Source: Pseudomonas arsenicoxydans (GTDB lineage Bacteria > Pseudomonadota > Gammaproteobacteria > Pseudomonadales > Pseudomonadaceae). From it: a DNA stretch of 64,000 nt. The notes beneath the pieces were generated by a model. The model was not told where the DNA came from. It worked only from the letters and a program-made list of their open reading frames with translations, and ran no database searches. This document shows, in pieces, positions 52,988 through 62,958 of the stretch. How positions within the stretch are numbered: position 1 is the first letter of the stretch; every line of letters begins with the position of its first letter. Position numbers and translations under genes: made by a program. The DNA is taken from contig NZ_LT629705.1 in the NCBI RefSeq assembly GCF_900103875.1, positions 5,093,001 through 5,157,000 of the forward strand, in the 5' to 3' direction.

Positions 52988-53031
52988 AAAGGGGACAGAT
53001 TTATTTTTAAGATAATAAATCTGTCCCCTTT
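52988..53031. repeat. 18-bp perfect inverted repeat, terminator-like (GGGGACAGATTTATT type)
   Basis: AAAGGGGACAGATTTATT (52988-53005) is the exact reverse complement of 53014-53031, and the right arm runs into TTTTTG. This sequence recurs in many Gammaproteobacteria next to REP-associated tyrosine transposases. Here it lies between the convergent exporter and GNAT genes and could terminate both. Confidence 0.8.
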
Positions 53032-53050
53032 TTGTGCCTTTTTGTGGCGA

Positions 53051-53476
53051 TCAGCGCAACGATTTCTGGTAATAGAGCCGGGTATGTCCCGGTGGATAAT
53101 CTGCCAGGCGTCCGAATTCGGAGTAGCCAAGTTTTTGATAGAACCCGGGCGCCTGAAAGCTGAAGGTCTCCAGCCAGATACCGGTGCAGTGCTTTTTCTG
53201 CGCGACTTCTTCGGCCATGCGCATTAGCCGTTCACCGATACCCTGACCACGCATCGACTCGGGAACGCTGACAAGATCGATGAGCAGCCATCGATAAGAG
53301 ACCTTGCCGTACAGTCCGCCAATGACTTCGTTACTGTCAGGGTCTCGTAGCAACAGAGCAAATGTTTCATGGGCGTCGTCTCCACCGTTGGCCAGGTTAT
53401 GGGCCAGCAACGGGGTCAAAATTCCTAGTCGTTCTGCTTCAGTCGCATTTTCCGAAAGCTGGATTTCTACAGACAT
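53051..53476 (-). CDS. GNAT-family N-acetyltransferase
   Basis: 141 residues. LLIDLVSVPESMRGQGIGERLMRMAEEVAQKKHC is the acetyl-CoA-binding motif A (R/Q-x-x-G-x-G/A), with YQKLGYSEFGRLADYPPGH as the C-terminal motif. Acceptor unknown. A start at ATG 53476 is consistent with the family length. Confidence 0.85.
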   Translation of the reverse strand: MSVEIQLSENATEAERLGILTPLLAHNLANGGDDAHETFALLLRDPDSNEVIGGLYGKVSYRWLLIDLVSVPESMRGQGIGERLMRMAEEVAQKKHCTGIWLETFSFQAPGFYQKLGYSEFGRLADYPPGHTRLYYQKSLR

Positions 53477-53805
53477 GGCGCTCTCCCTGAGCGAGTAACT
53501 GGGTCAACAAGGTATCCCATTCCTGTCACCCCATGGTGAATCAGTAAATACATCAAGTCGTCTGTTTTTGAGATGGCTTGAAGGGCTGCTTCTGGGCGAT
53601 TGTTGCCTGTCGCGAAGGGCCGACCCAACGCGGCCCAAAGCCAAGCAGCAAACCGGGCAGATGCATTTGCCCTGATCGCCAGCTTACGTAAAGCAAGGTA
53701 ATGGAGATTATCCTTTGATTTTCGCGTTAATTAGGCGCTCCCTTTACCATCTTGCTGCCGGAAGTAAACCCCAACCAAACATGCCGTCAGCAACGGGAGA
53801 AACTC
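53477..53805. other. Intergenic region, no supported gene
   Basis: 329 bp between the GNAT start and the stop of the GGDEF gene. It should contain the promoter of the GNAT gene. The open frame at 53715-54113 is in the shadow of the GGDEF gene. Nothing else recognised. Confidence 0.5.
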
Positions 53806-54753
53806 TTAACTGGACGATATTGCAGATGAACATACCCGCGCCCGGCCCGCGTTCTTCGCTTCGTAGAGTTGCTTGTCCGCAGCTTCTATCAAAGCCTCGA
53901 ATCCTAGTTCGCCAGTGGGTGTCAATGTTGCGACACCTAGAGAGATTGTCAGCACACGATCGACATCAGAAGCAGAATGTTCGATGCCCAATGTCCGAAC
54001 ACTTTCTTGCATTCTTTCTGCAATCTCGACCGCACCAGAAAGAACTGTATTGGGCAGAACGCAGGCGAACTCTTCGCCACCATACCGAGCGACCAGGTCA
54101 TAGGGCCGCCTAACCGTTTCAGATAACGTTTGGGCAACGGATTTCAAGCAGTCATCTCCAGCCTGGTGTCCGTAACGGTCGTTGTAGCGTTTGAAATAGT
54201 CGACATCCACCAAAATGAGCGATAGCGGCTTTTGCTCTCGAAAGCACTGACGCCAATCCGCCAATATGTCCTCATTAAATTTGCGATGATTGGCCACCCC
54301 GGTAAGACCATCTATCAACGCCATGGAACGCAGCAGATCGCTCTGTAGTTTCAGGGTTAGATGTGTTCGCACACGTGCTCTGACAATGGTGGTATTGATG
54401 GGTTTGCTGATGAAGTCCACCGCGCCAAGCTCCAGACCTAGCACCTCATCTGACTCCTGCTGCTGTGCGGTAATGAAGATGATGGGGATGCCCTGGGTTG
54501 CAGGGTCAGCCTTGAGTCGACGGCATACTTCATGCCCATCCGTGCCTTCCATGACCACGTCCAGCAAAATCAAATCGGGTAGTTGTGTCTGGCAAACGCT
54601 GATTGCCTGTTCACCGCTGGTGGCCATGAACACATCGCAGTCCTGACGAAATAGCTCATGAAGTACCCGGATGTTAGTCGGCTGGTCGTCGACTATAAGG
54701 AGTTTGGGACGGTTAAAGGAATGCGGCAGCCAGGTTTCCATCGATTGTTCCAT
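53806..54753 (-). CDS. Response regulator with GGDEF domain (diguanylate cyclase)
   Basis: 315 residues. A receiver domain (residues about 15-130) has LLIVDDQPTN and the phospho-Asp near D65 (DLILLDVVMEG). The GGDEF domain (residues about 145-305) has the catalytic motif GGEEF at 225-229 and an intact inhibitory I-site, RPYD, at 216-219. It should make cyclic di-GMP when phosphorylated. The start overlaps the stop of the histidine kinase gene by TGATG, so the kinase is the obvious partner. Confidence 0.92.
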   Translation of the reverse strand: MEQSMETWLPHSFNRPKLLIVDDQPTNIRVLHELFRQDCDVFMATSGEQAISVCQTQLPDLILLDVVMEGTDGHEVCRRLKADPATQGIPIIFITAQQQESDEVLGLELGAVDFISKPINTTIVRARVRTHLTLKLQSDLLRSMALIDGLTGVANHRKFNEDILADWRQCFREQKPLSLILVDVDYFKRYNDRYGHQAGDDCLKSVAQTLSETVRRPYDLVARYGGEEFACVLPNTVLSGAVEIAERMQESVRTLGIEHSASDVDRVLTISLGVATLTPTGELGFEALIEAADKQLYEAKNAGRARVCSSAISSS

Positions 54754-57700
54754 CAGGCAGATCTCAACAGGTCACGACCAATCGGCATCGCAGCGGAAAA
54801 GTCTAGCGACTGCACCCTGACAACAAGTTCGTCGAACTGTGGGCGCAGGGATGGCGGCGTTTTTGACGCCAGTGCGTCTGCCAGTTCTATGGCTTGAAGG
54901 TTACCCGTTTCCAGCAATAGCAAAATCTCCTCTAGAGACTCTCTCCATTGCGCCGGCGCCATGGAATCTTCGTCAGCACTGCTTTTTGCACGCGGGCTCT
55001 GACCAAAATCGACATTCATTTGCTCAAGGCTTTGTTGCAGTAACCTGCTCAATTCGTCAAACCATGTTGGGTCTACAAAGATGCTCGCTACAGACTCTGC
55101 ATCTCCGTGTATTAGTGTGTGCTCCAGGTTGCCGGCCAGCAGCGACACCTCCTTGGCCCCCATGGTGCCGCTGCTACCTTTAATGGTATGGAGCACAAAA
55201 GCGGCCCCCGATGCATCTTGCCGCTGGATCTGATCGCGCAACTGGACAAGCTGTTTTTCCATCTCTGGACCAAAGGTACGTAGCACCTTGCGGATCAAAT
55301 CGAGGTCACCACCAAAGCGGTCAATAGTTGATGCACGAGACTCTATAACGCCTTCTCCCGTATTGACTTGCCCCAAGGTTAAAGATGCCTGGCTATCATC
55401 ACGGCCTGATTGAAAGAGCAGCGTTACGACGAGTTGTTCCAGGTCTATAGGTTTGCCGACATGATCATTCATCCCCGCAGCAAGACAGGCTTCACGGTCG
55501 GTACTGGAAGCATTTGCGGTCATTGCCACAATCGGCAGTGTTGCGAAGCGTGGGTTCGATCTAATGCGACGAGTCGCCTCCAAGCCATCAATATCTGGCA
55601 TCTGGATATCCATTAATACGACGTCGAAGGACACACGCTCATTCATCACCTTGCTGACACCTTCCAGCCCGCCTTCAGCCAGCGTCACCTGCGCGCCTTC
55701 CCTTGTCAGTAACTCATCGGCAACCTGTCGATTGAGCATGTTGTCTTCCACCACCAATAGCCGTAGCCCGGCCAGACGCGGTGGTCTCTCACCCGTTGAG
55801 CGGGGAATGGGGGAATGCAGAAGGCCTTTGCCATTGAACGCTTGCTGAACAGCGTCGGCTAGCTGCTTGGGAGTGACAGGTTTGGTGAGGAACCCCACGA
55901 AGGGAGCGTCTCCCGCCTGGTGGACGTCGGCCAATACCTCGCGGCCGTGAGCAGTGATCATAATGACCATCGGAGGTGGCACACCGTTACCCTGCTGATG
56001 AATCAATTGCGCAGCGCTCAGCCCATCAATATCGGACATCCGCCAGTCCATCAGCACCACGTCGTAGGCCTCATCTAGCGCTTGGGCTTTCTTTACCCAT
56101 TCCACCGCTTGCGTACCACCACTCACGCGGTCAGCCTTCCATCCCAATGCATGAACGGTTCGTAACAGCAATTCACCCGCCGTGGCGTTGTCGTCAACGA
56201 CCAGAATCCGTAAGGACACATCGACTCCAGTACATGCGGATTTCAGCAGTGACGTCGGCGCTACATCCAGAGTTATATCGAACCAGAAACGACTCCCGAC
56301 ACCTTGCTGGCTCTCCACTTGAAGTTCACCACCCATCAAGGTGACCAACCGCTTGCAGATCACCAGGCCCAGACCTGTGCCACCAAAGCGCCGGGAAGTT
56401 GAAGCCTCGGCCTGAGTGAAGCCTTCAAAAATGCGTTGAAGTTGTTCCGGGCTAATACCGATGCCGGTATCAGCAACGGCGATGCGCAAGCTCACAACAT
56501 TTTCCGTGCGCTTCAGTTGTTCAACGCTGACCACGACCTGGCCTTCCAGGGTGAACTTGAGGGCATTACCCGCCAGGTTGATCAGTACCTGTTGCAGTCG
56601 CAGGCTATCGCCGATCAGGTCGTTGGGTAAATTGGAGTCCAGGTCGAACATGACCTCAACCTCCTTCTCGCCTTGGTTACCTGTCAGCACAACGGCGAGG
56701 TCACGCATGAGCGGTTCAAGCTCGAACGGGTGCACATCGAGTTGCAGCTTGCCAGCCTCAATCTTGGAGTAATCGAGAATGTCATTGAGCAAACTCAGCA
56801 GTGATTTCGCAGCGGTCTGCGCTTTGGTCACATAATCGAGTTGGCGACCATTCAGGTCAGTGTTCTGCACCAACTGCAACATACCCAACACGGCGTTCAT
56901 CGGTGTGCGTATTTCATGACTCATATTGGCCAGGAAGGCAGACTTGGCCGCACTCCCCGCATCGGCCTGTTCCTTGGCGTAAAGCAGATGTGACTCTAGC
57001 TCGCGTTGAACAGTGATGTCCCGATTGATACCGGTCACGCGCAAAGCTGTACCGTCTGGACTGCGTTCTATCTGTGCGCCGGCCTGTATGAAGCGGATCT
57101 GGCCGTCCGGGCGAATCACACGAAAAATTGTGTCATACACATCAGTCCCCTCGACGGCAGCATTCAGCTTTGCAGCCGCTGCCACGACATCCTCAGGGTG
57201 AACACGTGAGTACCAGTGCAAATAGCTCAGACCGGTATCGCGCAACGACAGTGGCTGCCCGTAAAACTCGAACATGCGGTCATTCCACTGCAAGTTATTG
57301 TCCGCCAACGTCCAAGACCAGACGCCCAATTCGGCCACTTCAGCAGCCATCAGCAGTTGATCGTGCACCGCCATCAGTTCGCTACGTTGTTCCAGTGTCG
57401 TCTTCAGGCTCGCAGCCAGTTCCTTTTCAGCTGCTTTACGTTCGGTGATGTCTACCGCAATACCCAGGTAACCGCTCAATACCCCATCGGCATCGCGCAT
57501 GGAGGTGACCACTAACGTGACAGGAAACCGCGAGCCATCTTTGCGTGTGTAAGTCCACTCTCGGGTTTCTGCGCCTTCAAGCTCAGGTTTATGGGTAAGC
57601 ACACGGAAACCGTCGATAGTCTGAGCGTACTCCTCGCTCAGCTCAACGCCACGTGAAGCGACTTCCTCTGGGACATGGAAGAGCGCCGGGGTGTCTTTGC

Positions 57701-59303
57701 CTACTAACTCATCGGCGTCATAACCCAACAAATGCTCGGCGCCTTTGTTGAACACGCGGATAACGCCATCGAGATCCGTCGCAATGATCGAAACTTCAGT
57801 AGCCGAGCGTAGCACCGTGTCCAACAACAGATTGAGATGCCGCAACTCGGATGTTCGTTGCGCAACCTGCTCTTCGAGGTTGGAGTTGAGTTCAAGAATT
57901 CGGGCCTCTGCCACTTTTTTCGCCGAGATATCCCTCAACGTCTTGGACGCCCCGATGACGCGACCACCCTCGTCATAAATGGGTGAGATGCTGACGGAGA
58001 CATCGATCAGTCGCCTGTCTTTGTGATGGCGTTGCGTATCAAAGCTGCCGATACGCTCACCCGCCCTGATGCGCGCAAGGATATGAGCTTCCTCTGTGAC
58101 AAGCGCCAGCGGCACAATCAAATTGGCCAGTGCCTGGCCCACGGCCTCCTCGGTGGTGTAACCAAAAAGGTGCTCCGCCCCTTTGTTCCAGTTGGTGACG
58201 ACGCCATCGAGGGTTTTTCCAATAATGCCATCGCCCGAGCTTTCGACGATGGCGGCCAATCTTGCCTGCTCGGTAAATATCTGCCGCCGACGTTGACGGC
58301 TGACACTCACGACACTCGCCAAGGTCGCCAGAAGAAGCGTGAGAAAACCACCGAAAAACAGCACAACTTTTGGCGAGACCTGATGTAGGTGCTGGATGAA
58401 CAGCGAATTTGCGTCGAGTTCGATTTGCCACCGCCTCCCGTATACCTCGCGCTCCAGCTGATGGGTCATCAGCGTTTCACGGCGAGCCGAGTCGTCGGTG
58501 CTTTCATAAAACAGTTTCTCTTGCCCTGGGACAGTGATATCCCTCAATCGCAGATGCACCGTCTCATTTTCTATGCGCAGGCCTTTGAGTACCTCCTCGG
58601 TCTGCAACACAGCATAGCTCCAGCCAAAAGCTGCGGTCTCTCGTTCAGCAGCGGTCGCCGGAGTCACTCCGCCGCGAAAGATGGGCATCAACACCAGGAA
58701 AGACTGCTGCGGTTTTCCTATGGACTGTATTAGCGTGATGGGCCCAGTGATCCGTGCCGCACCGCTTTGTATTGAGGATTGTGCCGCCTCTCGCCGCGCT
58801 GTCTCTGACGCTATGTCCAAGCCAATGGCAGCCTGGTTACCTTCAGCCGGTTCGACATACTGAATAACGTAGCGCTCGCCTGAATGCGCTGAGAATTGAT
58901 GAATGGAGAAATCCGCCGCGCCGTCAGCTTGAACGTGCTTGAGAAACTCGTTTTCATCACGTTCTGGCACACGCCTGATAAAACCAAAGGCACTGGCGCC
59001 GGGGAACTCGAAAGCGAGGTCACGGGTTCTGTGATATTGGCGAAACACTTCACGGCTGATGTCATATTCGCCTGCTGTCAGCACCGCTCCACGAGCGCCT
59101 CGCAAACCGTATTGGTAAAGATTAAGGCGAGTTAAAACCAACTCTGCGGCGTCTTCTGTCGCCGCTGTAATCGCTTCTTGAGCCTGCTGTTCGTTGATGC
59201 GTTCAAGGATCCAGCCACCCAGAATACTTGCCCCTAACCCCACGGCCAGAGTGATAGCTACTCCCCAGTTCCATGCAAAAAACTTATGCTTTCTCACCCG
59301 CAT
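54753..59303 (-). CDS. Hybrid sensor histidine kinase: CHASE, three PAS, HisKA, HATPase, two receivers, HPt
   Basis: 1516 residues. Membrane segments near 13-35 and 310-330 bracket a periplasmic CHASE domain (residues about 75-300). PAS domains are at about 345-465, 490-620 and 640-775. HisKA has phospho-His 796 in MSHEIRTPMNAVLGML. The ATPase domain begins about 905 (NLAGNALKFT). Receivers have Asp 1086 (VVLMDWRMSD) and Asp 1232 (VVLMDIQMPD), and the HPt has His 1372 (VLHTIKGSSG). The phosphate can pass from His 796 to Asp, then to His 1372 and out to a separate receiver. The gene overlaps the GGDEF regulator. Confidence 0.93.
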   Translation of the reverse strand: MRVRKHKFFAWNWGVAITLAVGLGASILGGWILERINEQQAQEAITAATEDAAELVLTRLNLYQYGLRGARGAVLTAGEYDISREVFRQYHRTRDLAFEFPGASAFGFIRRVPERDENEFLKHVQADGAADFSIHQFSAHSGERYVIQYVEPAEGNQAAIGLDIASETARREAAQSSIQSGAARITGPITLIQSIGKPQQSFLVLMPIFRGGVTPATAAERETAAFGWSYAVLQTEEVLKGLRIENETVHLRLRDITVPGQEKLFYESTDDSARRETLMTHQLEREVYGRRWQIELDANSLFIQHLHQVSPKVVLFFGGFLTLLLATLASVVSVSRQRRRQIFTEQARLAAIVESSGDGIIGKTLDGVVTNWNKGAEHLFGYTTEEAVGQALANLIVPLALVTEEAHILARIRAGERIGSFDTQRHHKDRRLIDVSVSISPIYDEGGRVIGASKTLRDISAKKVAEARILELNSNLEEQVAQRTSELRHLNLLLDTVLRSATEVSIIATDLDGVIRVFNKGAEHLLGYDADELVGKDTPALFHVPEEVASRGVELSEEYAQTIDGFRVLTHKPELEGAETREWTYTRKDGSRFPVTLVVTSMRDADGVLSGYLGIAVDITERKAAEKELAASLKTTLEQRSELMAVHDQLLMAAEVAELGVWSWTLADNNLQWNDRMFEFYGQPLSLRDTGLSYLHWYSRVHPEDVVAAAAKLNAAVEGTDVYDTIFRVIRPDGQIRFIQAGAQIERSPDGTALRVTGINRDITVQRELESHLLYAKEQADAGSAAKSAFLANMSHEIRTPMNAVLGMLQLVQNTDLNGRQLDYVTKAQTAAKSLLSLLNDILDYSKIEAGKLQLDVHPFELEPLMRDLAVVLTGNQGEKEVEVMFDLDSNLPNDLIGDSLRLQQVLINLAGNALKFTLEGQVVVSVEQLKRTENVVSLRIAVADTGIGISPEQLQRIFEGFTQAEASTSRRFGGTGLGLVICKRLVTLMGGELQVESQQGVGSRFWFDITLDVAPTSLLKSACTGVDVSLRILVVDDNATAGELLLRTVHALGWKADRVSGGTQAVEWVKKAQALDEAYDVVLMDWRMSDIDGLSAAQLIHQQGNGVPPPMVIMITAHGREVLADVHQAGDAPFVGFLTKPVTPKQLADAVQQAFNGKGLLHSPIPRSTGERPPRLAGLRLLVVEDNMLNRQVADELLTREGAQVTLAEGGLEGVSKVMNERVSFDVVLMDIQMPDIDGLEATRRIRSNPRFATLPIVAMTANASSTDREACLAAGMNDHVGKPIDLEQLVVTLLFQSGRDDSQASLTLGQVNTGEGVIESRASTIDRFGGDLDLIRKVLRTFGPEMEKQLVQLRDQIQRQDASGAAFVLHTIKGSSGTMGAKEVSLLAGNLEHTLIHGDAESVASIFVDPTWFDELSRLLQQSLEQMNVDFGQSPRAKSSADEDSMAPAQWRESLEEILLLLETGNLQAIELADALASKTPPSLRPQFDELVVRVQSLDFSAAMPIGRDLLRSA

Positions 59304-59395
59304 TGTCCCATCGCAGAAGGCCTTCAGCCTTCAAGATTAACGTTCATACCCTATTGGGGGCCGCAAGATGTCCAACCTGTAAGTCACGAATACGC

Positions 59396-60520
59396 TCAGG
59401 TCAGGCCCGCTAATCGTTGAAGTCTGTCTATGTCCGCTTCGGGTTCGCCGTTGTTCATGGCGGCAGCAAGGCGCATCACCACTTGTTCGCGGCGAACTTG
59501 CATGCGGGGCAACGCATAAATTGCGCCTATCAACTCGCGCAGAACCATAGGCAGCCCCCAGCGCGCTTTCAAGCGAATGGCAAAAGGCGCTGAAAAATCA
59601 CGGACAGCGTGGGTGAGCGTTTCTTCGGTCACGCTATTACCCAGGTTCTCCCATTTCTGAGTTTGGTACAGCACACAGAGTTCGCCCATGCGGTGCAACA
59701 GCGCGGCGCTTTGCAGCGGAGCGGGGTCCACTCCGCATTGTTGACCTAGGAGCACAACCCTTTCAGCTAAACGCTCGGCATCATCCAGATGAGCCTGAAT
59801 GAAAGTCATCAGCATGCCGTCAGGTTGAGTATTGGTCTGTCGCAGGGCCTGGCTTATCGCCAGATTCACGCTGGTAAGCCCTCCCAGCCGCGCCAGGGCA
59901 CCGTTCAAATTCGTGCATGGCTGCCCGAGCCCGAGATACGCGGCACCGTTGGCGGCGGCGATCAAGTGCGCACATAGCGCCGGGTCATACTGCCAATCAT
60001 TAGCGAGTTCCCGCAAATCCATCACCGCCCCGCCATAGCCGAGCTGAAGCTTGTCTTTTACCGAAGCCAGTAAAGGCAAGTCCAACTCTGCCGCAGACAA
60101 ACCACTGAGATAGCTAATCAGGTCTTCATTGTTGACAGTGGTCGTCCGGGGGGGCTCATCAAGCGGAAGGAGCGTATCCAGGCATTGTACGACGCGCGAA
60201 ACCTGGAATGGCTTGGTGAAAAAAGCGCTGATCCTCAGCGATTTTACCGCCAGCACACTGTCTCGATCAGCGCGCCCGGTGATCATGATCAGCGGCGTGT
60301 CTTGATCTTTTTCGCGAATTTTCTGCAACAGGTTGACGCCGGGGGCATCCGGTAGATTCCAGTCGGCCATCACCAACTGATAGGTGCTTGGCTGCCAAGC
60401 GTCTAAAGCACTAGCGACATCGATAAAGCAATCGACCTGAGCAACCGGACGGATGCTCAACACAAGCTGTTTTAAAAGATCGGATATCCAGGGGTCATCA
60501 TCCAGAATCATCACTCGCAT
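59396..60520 (-). CDS. Response regulator with HDOD output domain
   Basis: 374 residues. The receiver (residues 1-120) has MRVMILDDDPWISDLL and phospho-Asp 53 (VMADWNLPD). A HDOD domain, related to HD phosphohydrolases but without metal ligands, follows, with LIAAANGAAYLGLGQPCTNLNGALARLGG and AALLHRMGELCVLY. It is probably the second output of the kinase; its gene is 92 bp upstream, same strand. HDOD proteins often act in regulation of chemotaxis, motility or stress without a known enzyme activity. Confidence 0.9.
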   Translation of the reverse strand: MRVMILDDDPWISDLLKQLVLSIRPVAQVDCFIDVASALDAWQPSTYQLVMADWNLPDAPGVNLLQKIREKDQDTPLIMITGRADRDSVLAVKSLRISAFFTKPFQVSRVVQCLDTLLPLDEPPRTTTVNNEDLISYLSGLSAAELDLPLLASVKDKLQLGYGGAVMDLRELANDWQYDPALCAHLIAAANGAAYLGLGQPCTNLNGALARLGGLTSVNLAISQALRQTNTQPDGMLMTFIQAHLDDAERLAERVVLLGQQCGVDPAPLQSAALLHRMGELCVLYQTQKWENLGNSVTEETLTHAVRDFSAPFAIRLKARWGLPMVLRELIGAIYALPRMQVRREQVVMRLAAAMNNGEPEADIDRLQRLAGLT

Positions 60521-60825
60521 TCGGTATCCTCACTGGTTTGACACGCAACTTCTCAACGTCTTAGGGACCAGGATTATCGGCCACCTGCAAAAAATAGACG
60601 TCGTTGAGATCAAAGGGTGAGGTTGTTACTGAGCGATTTTGAGTAAATCACGGCAATTTCCCTTTGACTTGTAGCTTGATAGGATCCTTGAAGGATCGAA
60701 TCTATTCCTGACCCGCGAACTATACAAGCAAGCTAAAAGCTCACAGGTAGTTAGGCTGGCGGGGGCTAGCGCATGAAACGCCGCCATAGCGGGTCGATTT
60801 CAGTCGGTTACAACAGTCAGCTATT
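60521..60825. other. Intergenic region upstream of the HDOD regulator, bounded by IS copy 2
   Basis: 305 bp, no gene supported. It should hold the promoter for the HDOD regulator, and perhaps for the kinase. AT-richer than the window average. The right side ends abruptly at the IS. Confidence 0.5.
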
Positions 60826-62442
60826 GGCCGATTCTGTTGAAAAAGTCGGATTTTCAGCTCGCCTGAACTCAGGCACGACCACCACCGGAGAACCTACTCA
60901 CCACATTCAGTGGTTTCTCGGCCCTTCGTTGACCTTTGCTGCTCTGTTATTGGGTTAATTTGAGGTTTTTTGCTTCGTGCAGGCGCACCTATCCCGTAGA
61001 AGGTGGCCCTTGAGATGCAAGTTTGGCCAGACGTCGCAGGTTCTGTACCGCGGCCGCCAGCGTGAACTCATCGGACGCGCCACTCATGCCACGTAGTCGC
61101 AAGCGATCCAGTTTCAGGATGCGCTTGAGGTGGGCAAACAACATTTCAACCTTCTTACGTTCGTGGCGAGAGCGCACATACTCCGGCGTCGCCGCGATGC
61201 GTCGAGCCACATCGCGAGCGGCTTCATGGACGCTGCGAGCGATCTTGCGGAACGCAGTGTTCGGGCAGCACTTGGCTTTCATCGGACACGTAGCGCAGTC
61301 GGCCTGTCGGGATCGGAAGATGATGGTGTTGGCTTTGGTGACGTGTGAACGCTCATTCTTGAAGGCTCGCCATTCGCTGCGCAATGGGTTGCCGGCCGGG
61401 CAGCGGTATTCCTCAGCCTCTTCATTCCAGTGGAAATCGTTACTCGAAAAGCTGTCGTTCTTGCGCTCGGTTTTGTCCCACACCGGCACATGCGGCTCGA
61501 TGTCTTTTTCCTCCACCATCCAGGCCAGCATCGGAGCTGTACCGTAAGCGGTGTCGCCGATGAGGCGCTCTGGCTTGATGTCGAACTGCGCTTCGACCCG
61601 ATCGATCATCGTCTTGGTGCTCTCGACTTCTGCGGTTCGATGAGCCGGTGTGGGTTCCACATCCATGATCACGCCGTGCTCGGTATCGATCAGATAATTC
61701 GTGGAGTAAGCGTAGAAAGCTGGGCCGCCTGAAGCAGCGGTCCAGCGGGCCTGAGGATCCGTCAGCGACAGGCGCTTCGGTAGCGTTTCGGCCAGAGCCT
61801 CTTCATCGAGTGCCTCAAGATACTCACGCACGGCGCGGGTGCTCAGGGATGGATCGCTCCAGTTGACCGGTTCATCTCCCGGTACGCCGCGCTGCCGACT
61901 CGCATCCGCTTTGATGATGCTGGCGTCCACGGCAAAGCCTTCGCCCTTGACCAGACCGGCGTCCATGCAGCGACGCAGGACTTCATTGAACAACCAGCGA
62001 AACAGATCACTGTCCCGAAAACGGCCGTGTCGATTTTTGGAAAAGGTCGAGTGGTTGGGGATTTCGTCTTCAAGGCTCAACCGGCAGAACCAGCGATACG
62101 CCAGGTTCAAATGGGCCTCTTCGCACAACCGCCGCTCTGAGCGAATGCCGTAGCAATAGCCGACGATCAGCATGCGAATCATCAGTTCGGGATCAATCGA
62201 CGGACGCCCAATCGGGCTATAGAAATCGGCGAGGTAATGGCGCAGGTCGCTCAGATCAAGACACTGATCAATGCTGCGCAGAAGGTGATTGGCTGGGATG
62301 TGATCTTCAAGGTTGAACGAGTAAAACAGTCGCTCCTGCCCACTCGATAACTGTCCCATCATGCTGTGTGATCCCCCTCCGGCCAATGCGGAGATTTTGC
62401 CGGAGGCCAGCCAGGGGAGCTACTTTTTCAACAGAATCGGCC
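60826..62442 (-). mobile_element. IS1182-family-like insertion sequence, copy 2 (1617 bp, inverted)
   Basis: Terminal repeats GGCCGATTCTGTTGAAAAAG (60826-60845) and its reverse complement at 62423-62442. Orientation is opposite to the copy at 49616. Left flank ends in TT, as for copy 1. The right flank is followed at 62448-62467 by a perfect 20-bp palindrome, CTGCCTTTCGCGAAAGGCAG. Confidence 0.92.
60989..62362 (-). CDS. IS1182-family transposase (copy 2)
   Basis: 457 residues from ATG 62362, translated sequence identical to the transposase at 49696-51069 with the same three catalytic acidic positions. The full identity of protein and surrounding DNA shows recent duplication or gene conversion. 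Confidence 0.92.
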   Translation of the reverse strand: MMGQLSSGQERLFYSFNLEDHIPANHLLRSIDQCLDLSDLRHYLADFYSPIGRPSIDPELMIRMLIVGYCYGIRSERRLCEEAHLNLAYRWFCRLSLEDEIPNHSTFSKNRHGRFRDSDLFRWLFNEVLRRCMDAGLVKGEGFAVDASIIKADASRQRGVPGDEPVNWSDPSLSTRAVREYLEALDEEALAETLPKRLSLTDPQARWTAASGGPAFYAYSTNYLIDTEHGVIMDVEPTPAHRTAEVESTKTMIDRVEAQFDIKPERLIGDTAYGTAPMLAWMVEEKDIEPHVPVWDKTERKNDSFSSNDFHWNEEAEEYRCPAGNPLRSEWRAFKNERSHVTKANTIIFRSRQADCATCPMKAKCCPNTAFRKIARSVHEAARDVARRIAATPEYVRSRHERKKVEMLFAHLKRILKLDRLRLRGMSGASDEFTLAAAVQNLRRLAKLASQGPPSTG

Positions 62443-62595
62443 GTTAACTGCCTTTCGCGAAAGGCAGCCATGGGTCGAACGAAACCCGGTACCGATCCGA
62501 CTCTTCACCTGAAAGCTGAGACTTCATGGATGCGGTTGCCGACTGCCCCTCCCCTCTGTGACGACGGACTAACCACCGCCACACAGGGCTTGCTC

Positions 62596-62958
62596 TTACT
62601 CCTTCACCTCAACCTGATCCAGCGCCTGATTCACCGCCAATTCCCCCAGCATCACGACCTGCGTAATTCCCAACAAAGTCTTGCGGTGTGAGTTGTCCAG
62701 TAACGCCGCGAAATTGTTGAGCATGGTGGTGGCCGAGCCTAAAGATTCGCTCGCGTTGGCCAGCAGGGATTCGGTGTCGTACTTGGGATTGACGAGGAAC
62801 ATGCGCTCAGGTTCGTTGGCCGCAGCCATGATGTGGGCGCCTGGGTTGAGGTAATGGTCGAGGGCACGCTCGGCGGCGTCGTGGAATTTTTTCGAGTCGA
62901 CGGATTCGTAGGGGGATGCCGGATCGGTATCGGGTGGGTTGGGTGTGGGTTTGATCAT
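62596..62958 (-). CDS. DUF6124-family small protein
   Basis: 120 residues. MIKPTPNPPDTDPASPYESVDSKKFHDAAERALDHYLNPG fits the DUF6124 opening, and the second half (LLANASESLGSATTMLNNFAALLDNSHRKTLLGITQVVMLGELAVNQALDQV) is helical and related in layout to the DUF3077 proteins. No signal peptide. AGGAG lies 7 nt before ATG 62958, inside hairpin P3 of the leader described for 62959-63180. Function unknown. Confidence 0.85.
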   Translation of the reverse strand: MIKPTPNPPDTDPASPYESVDSKKFHDAAERALDHYLNPGAHIMAAANEPERMFLVNPKYDTESLLANASESLGSATTMLNNFAALLDNSHRKTLLGITQVVMLGELAVNQALDQVEVKE

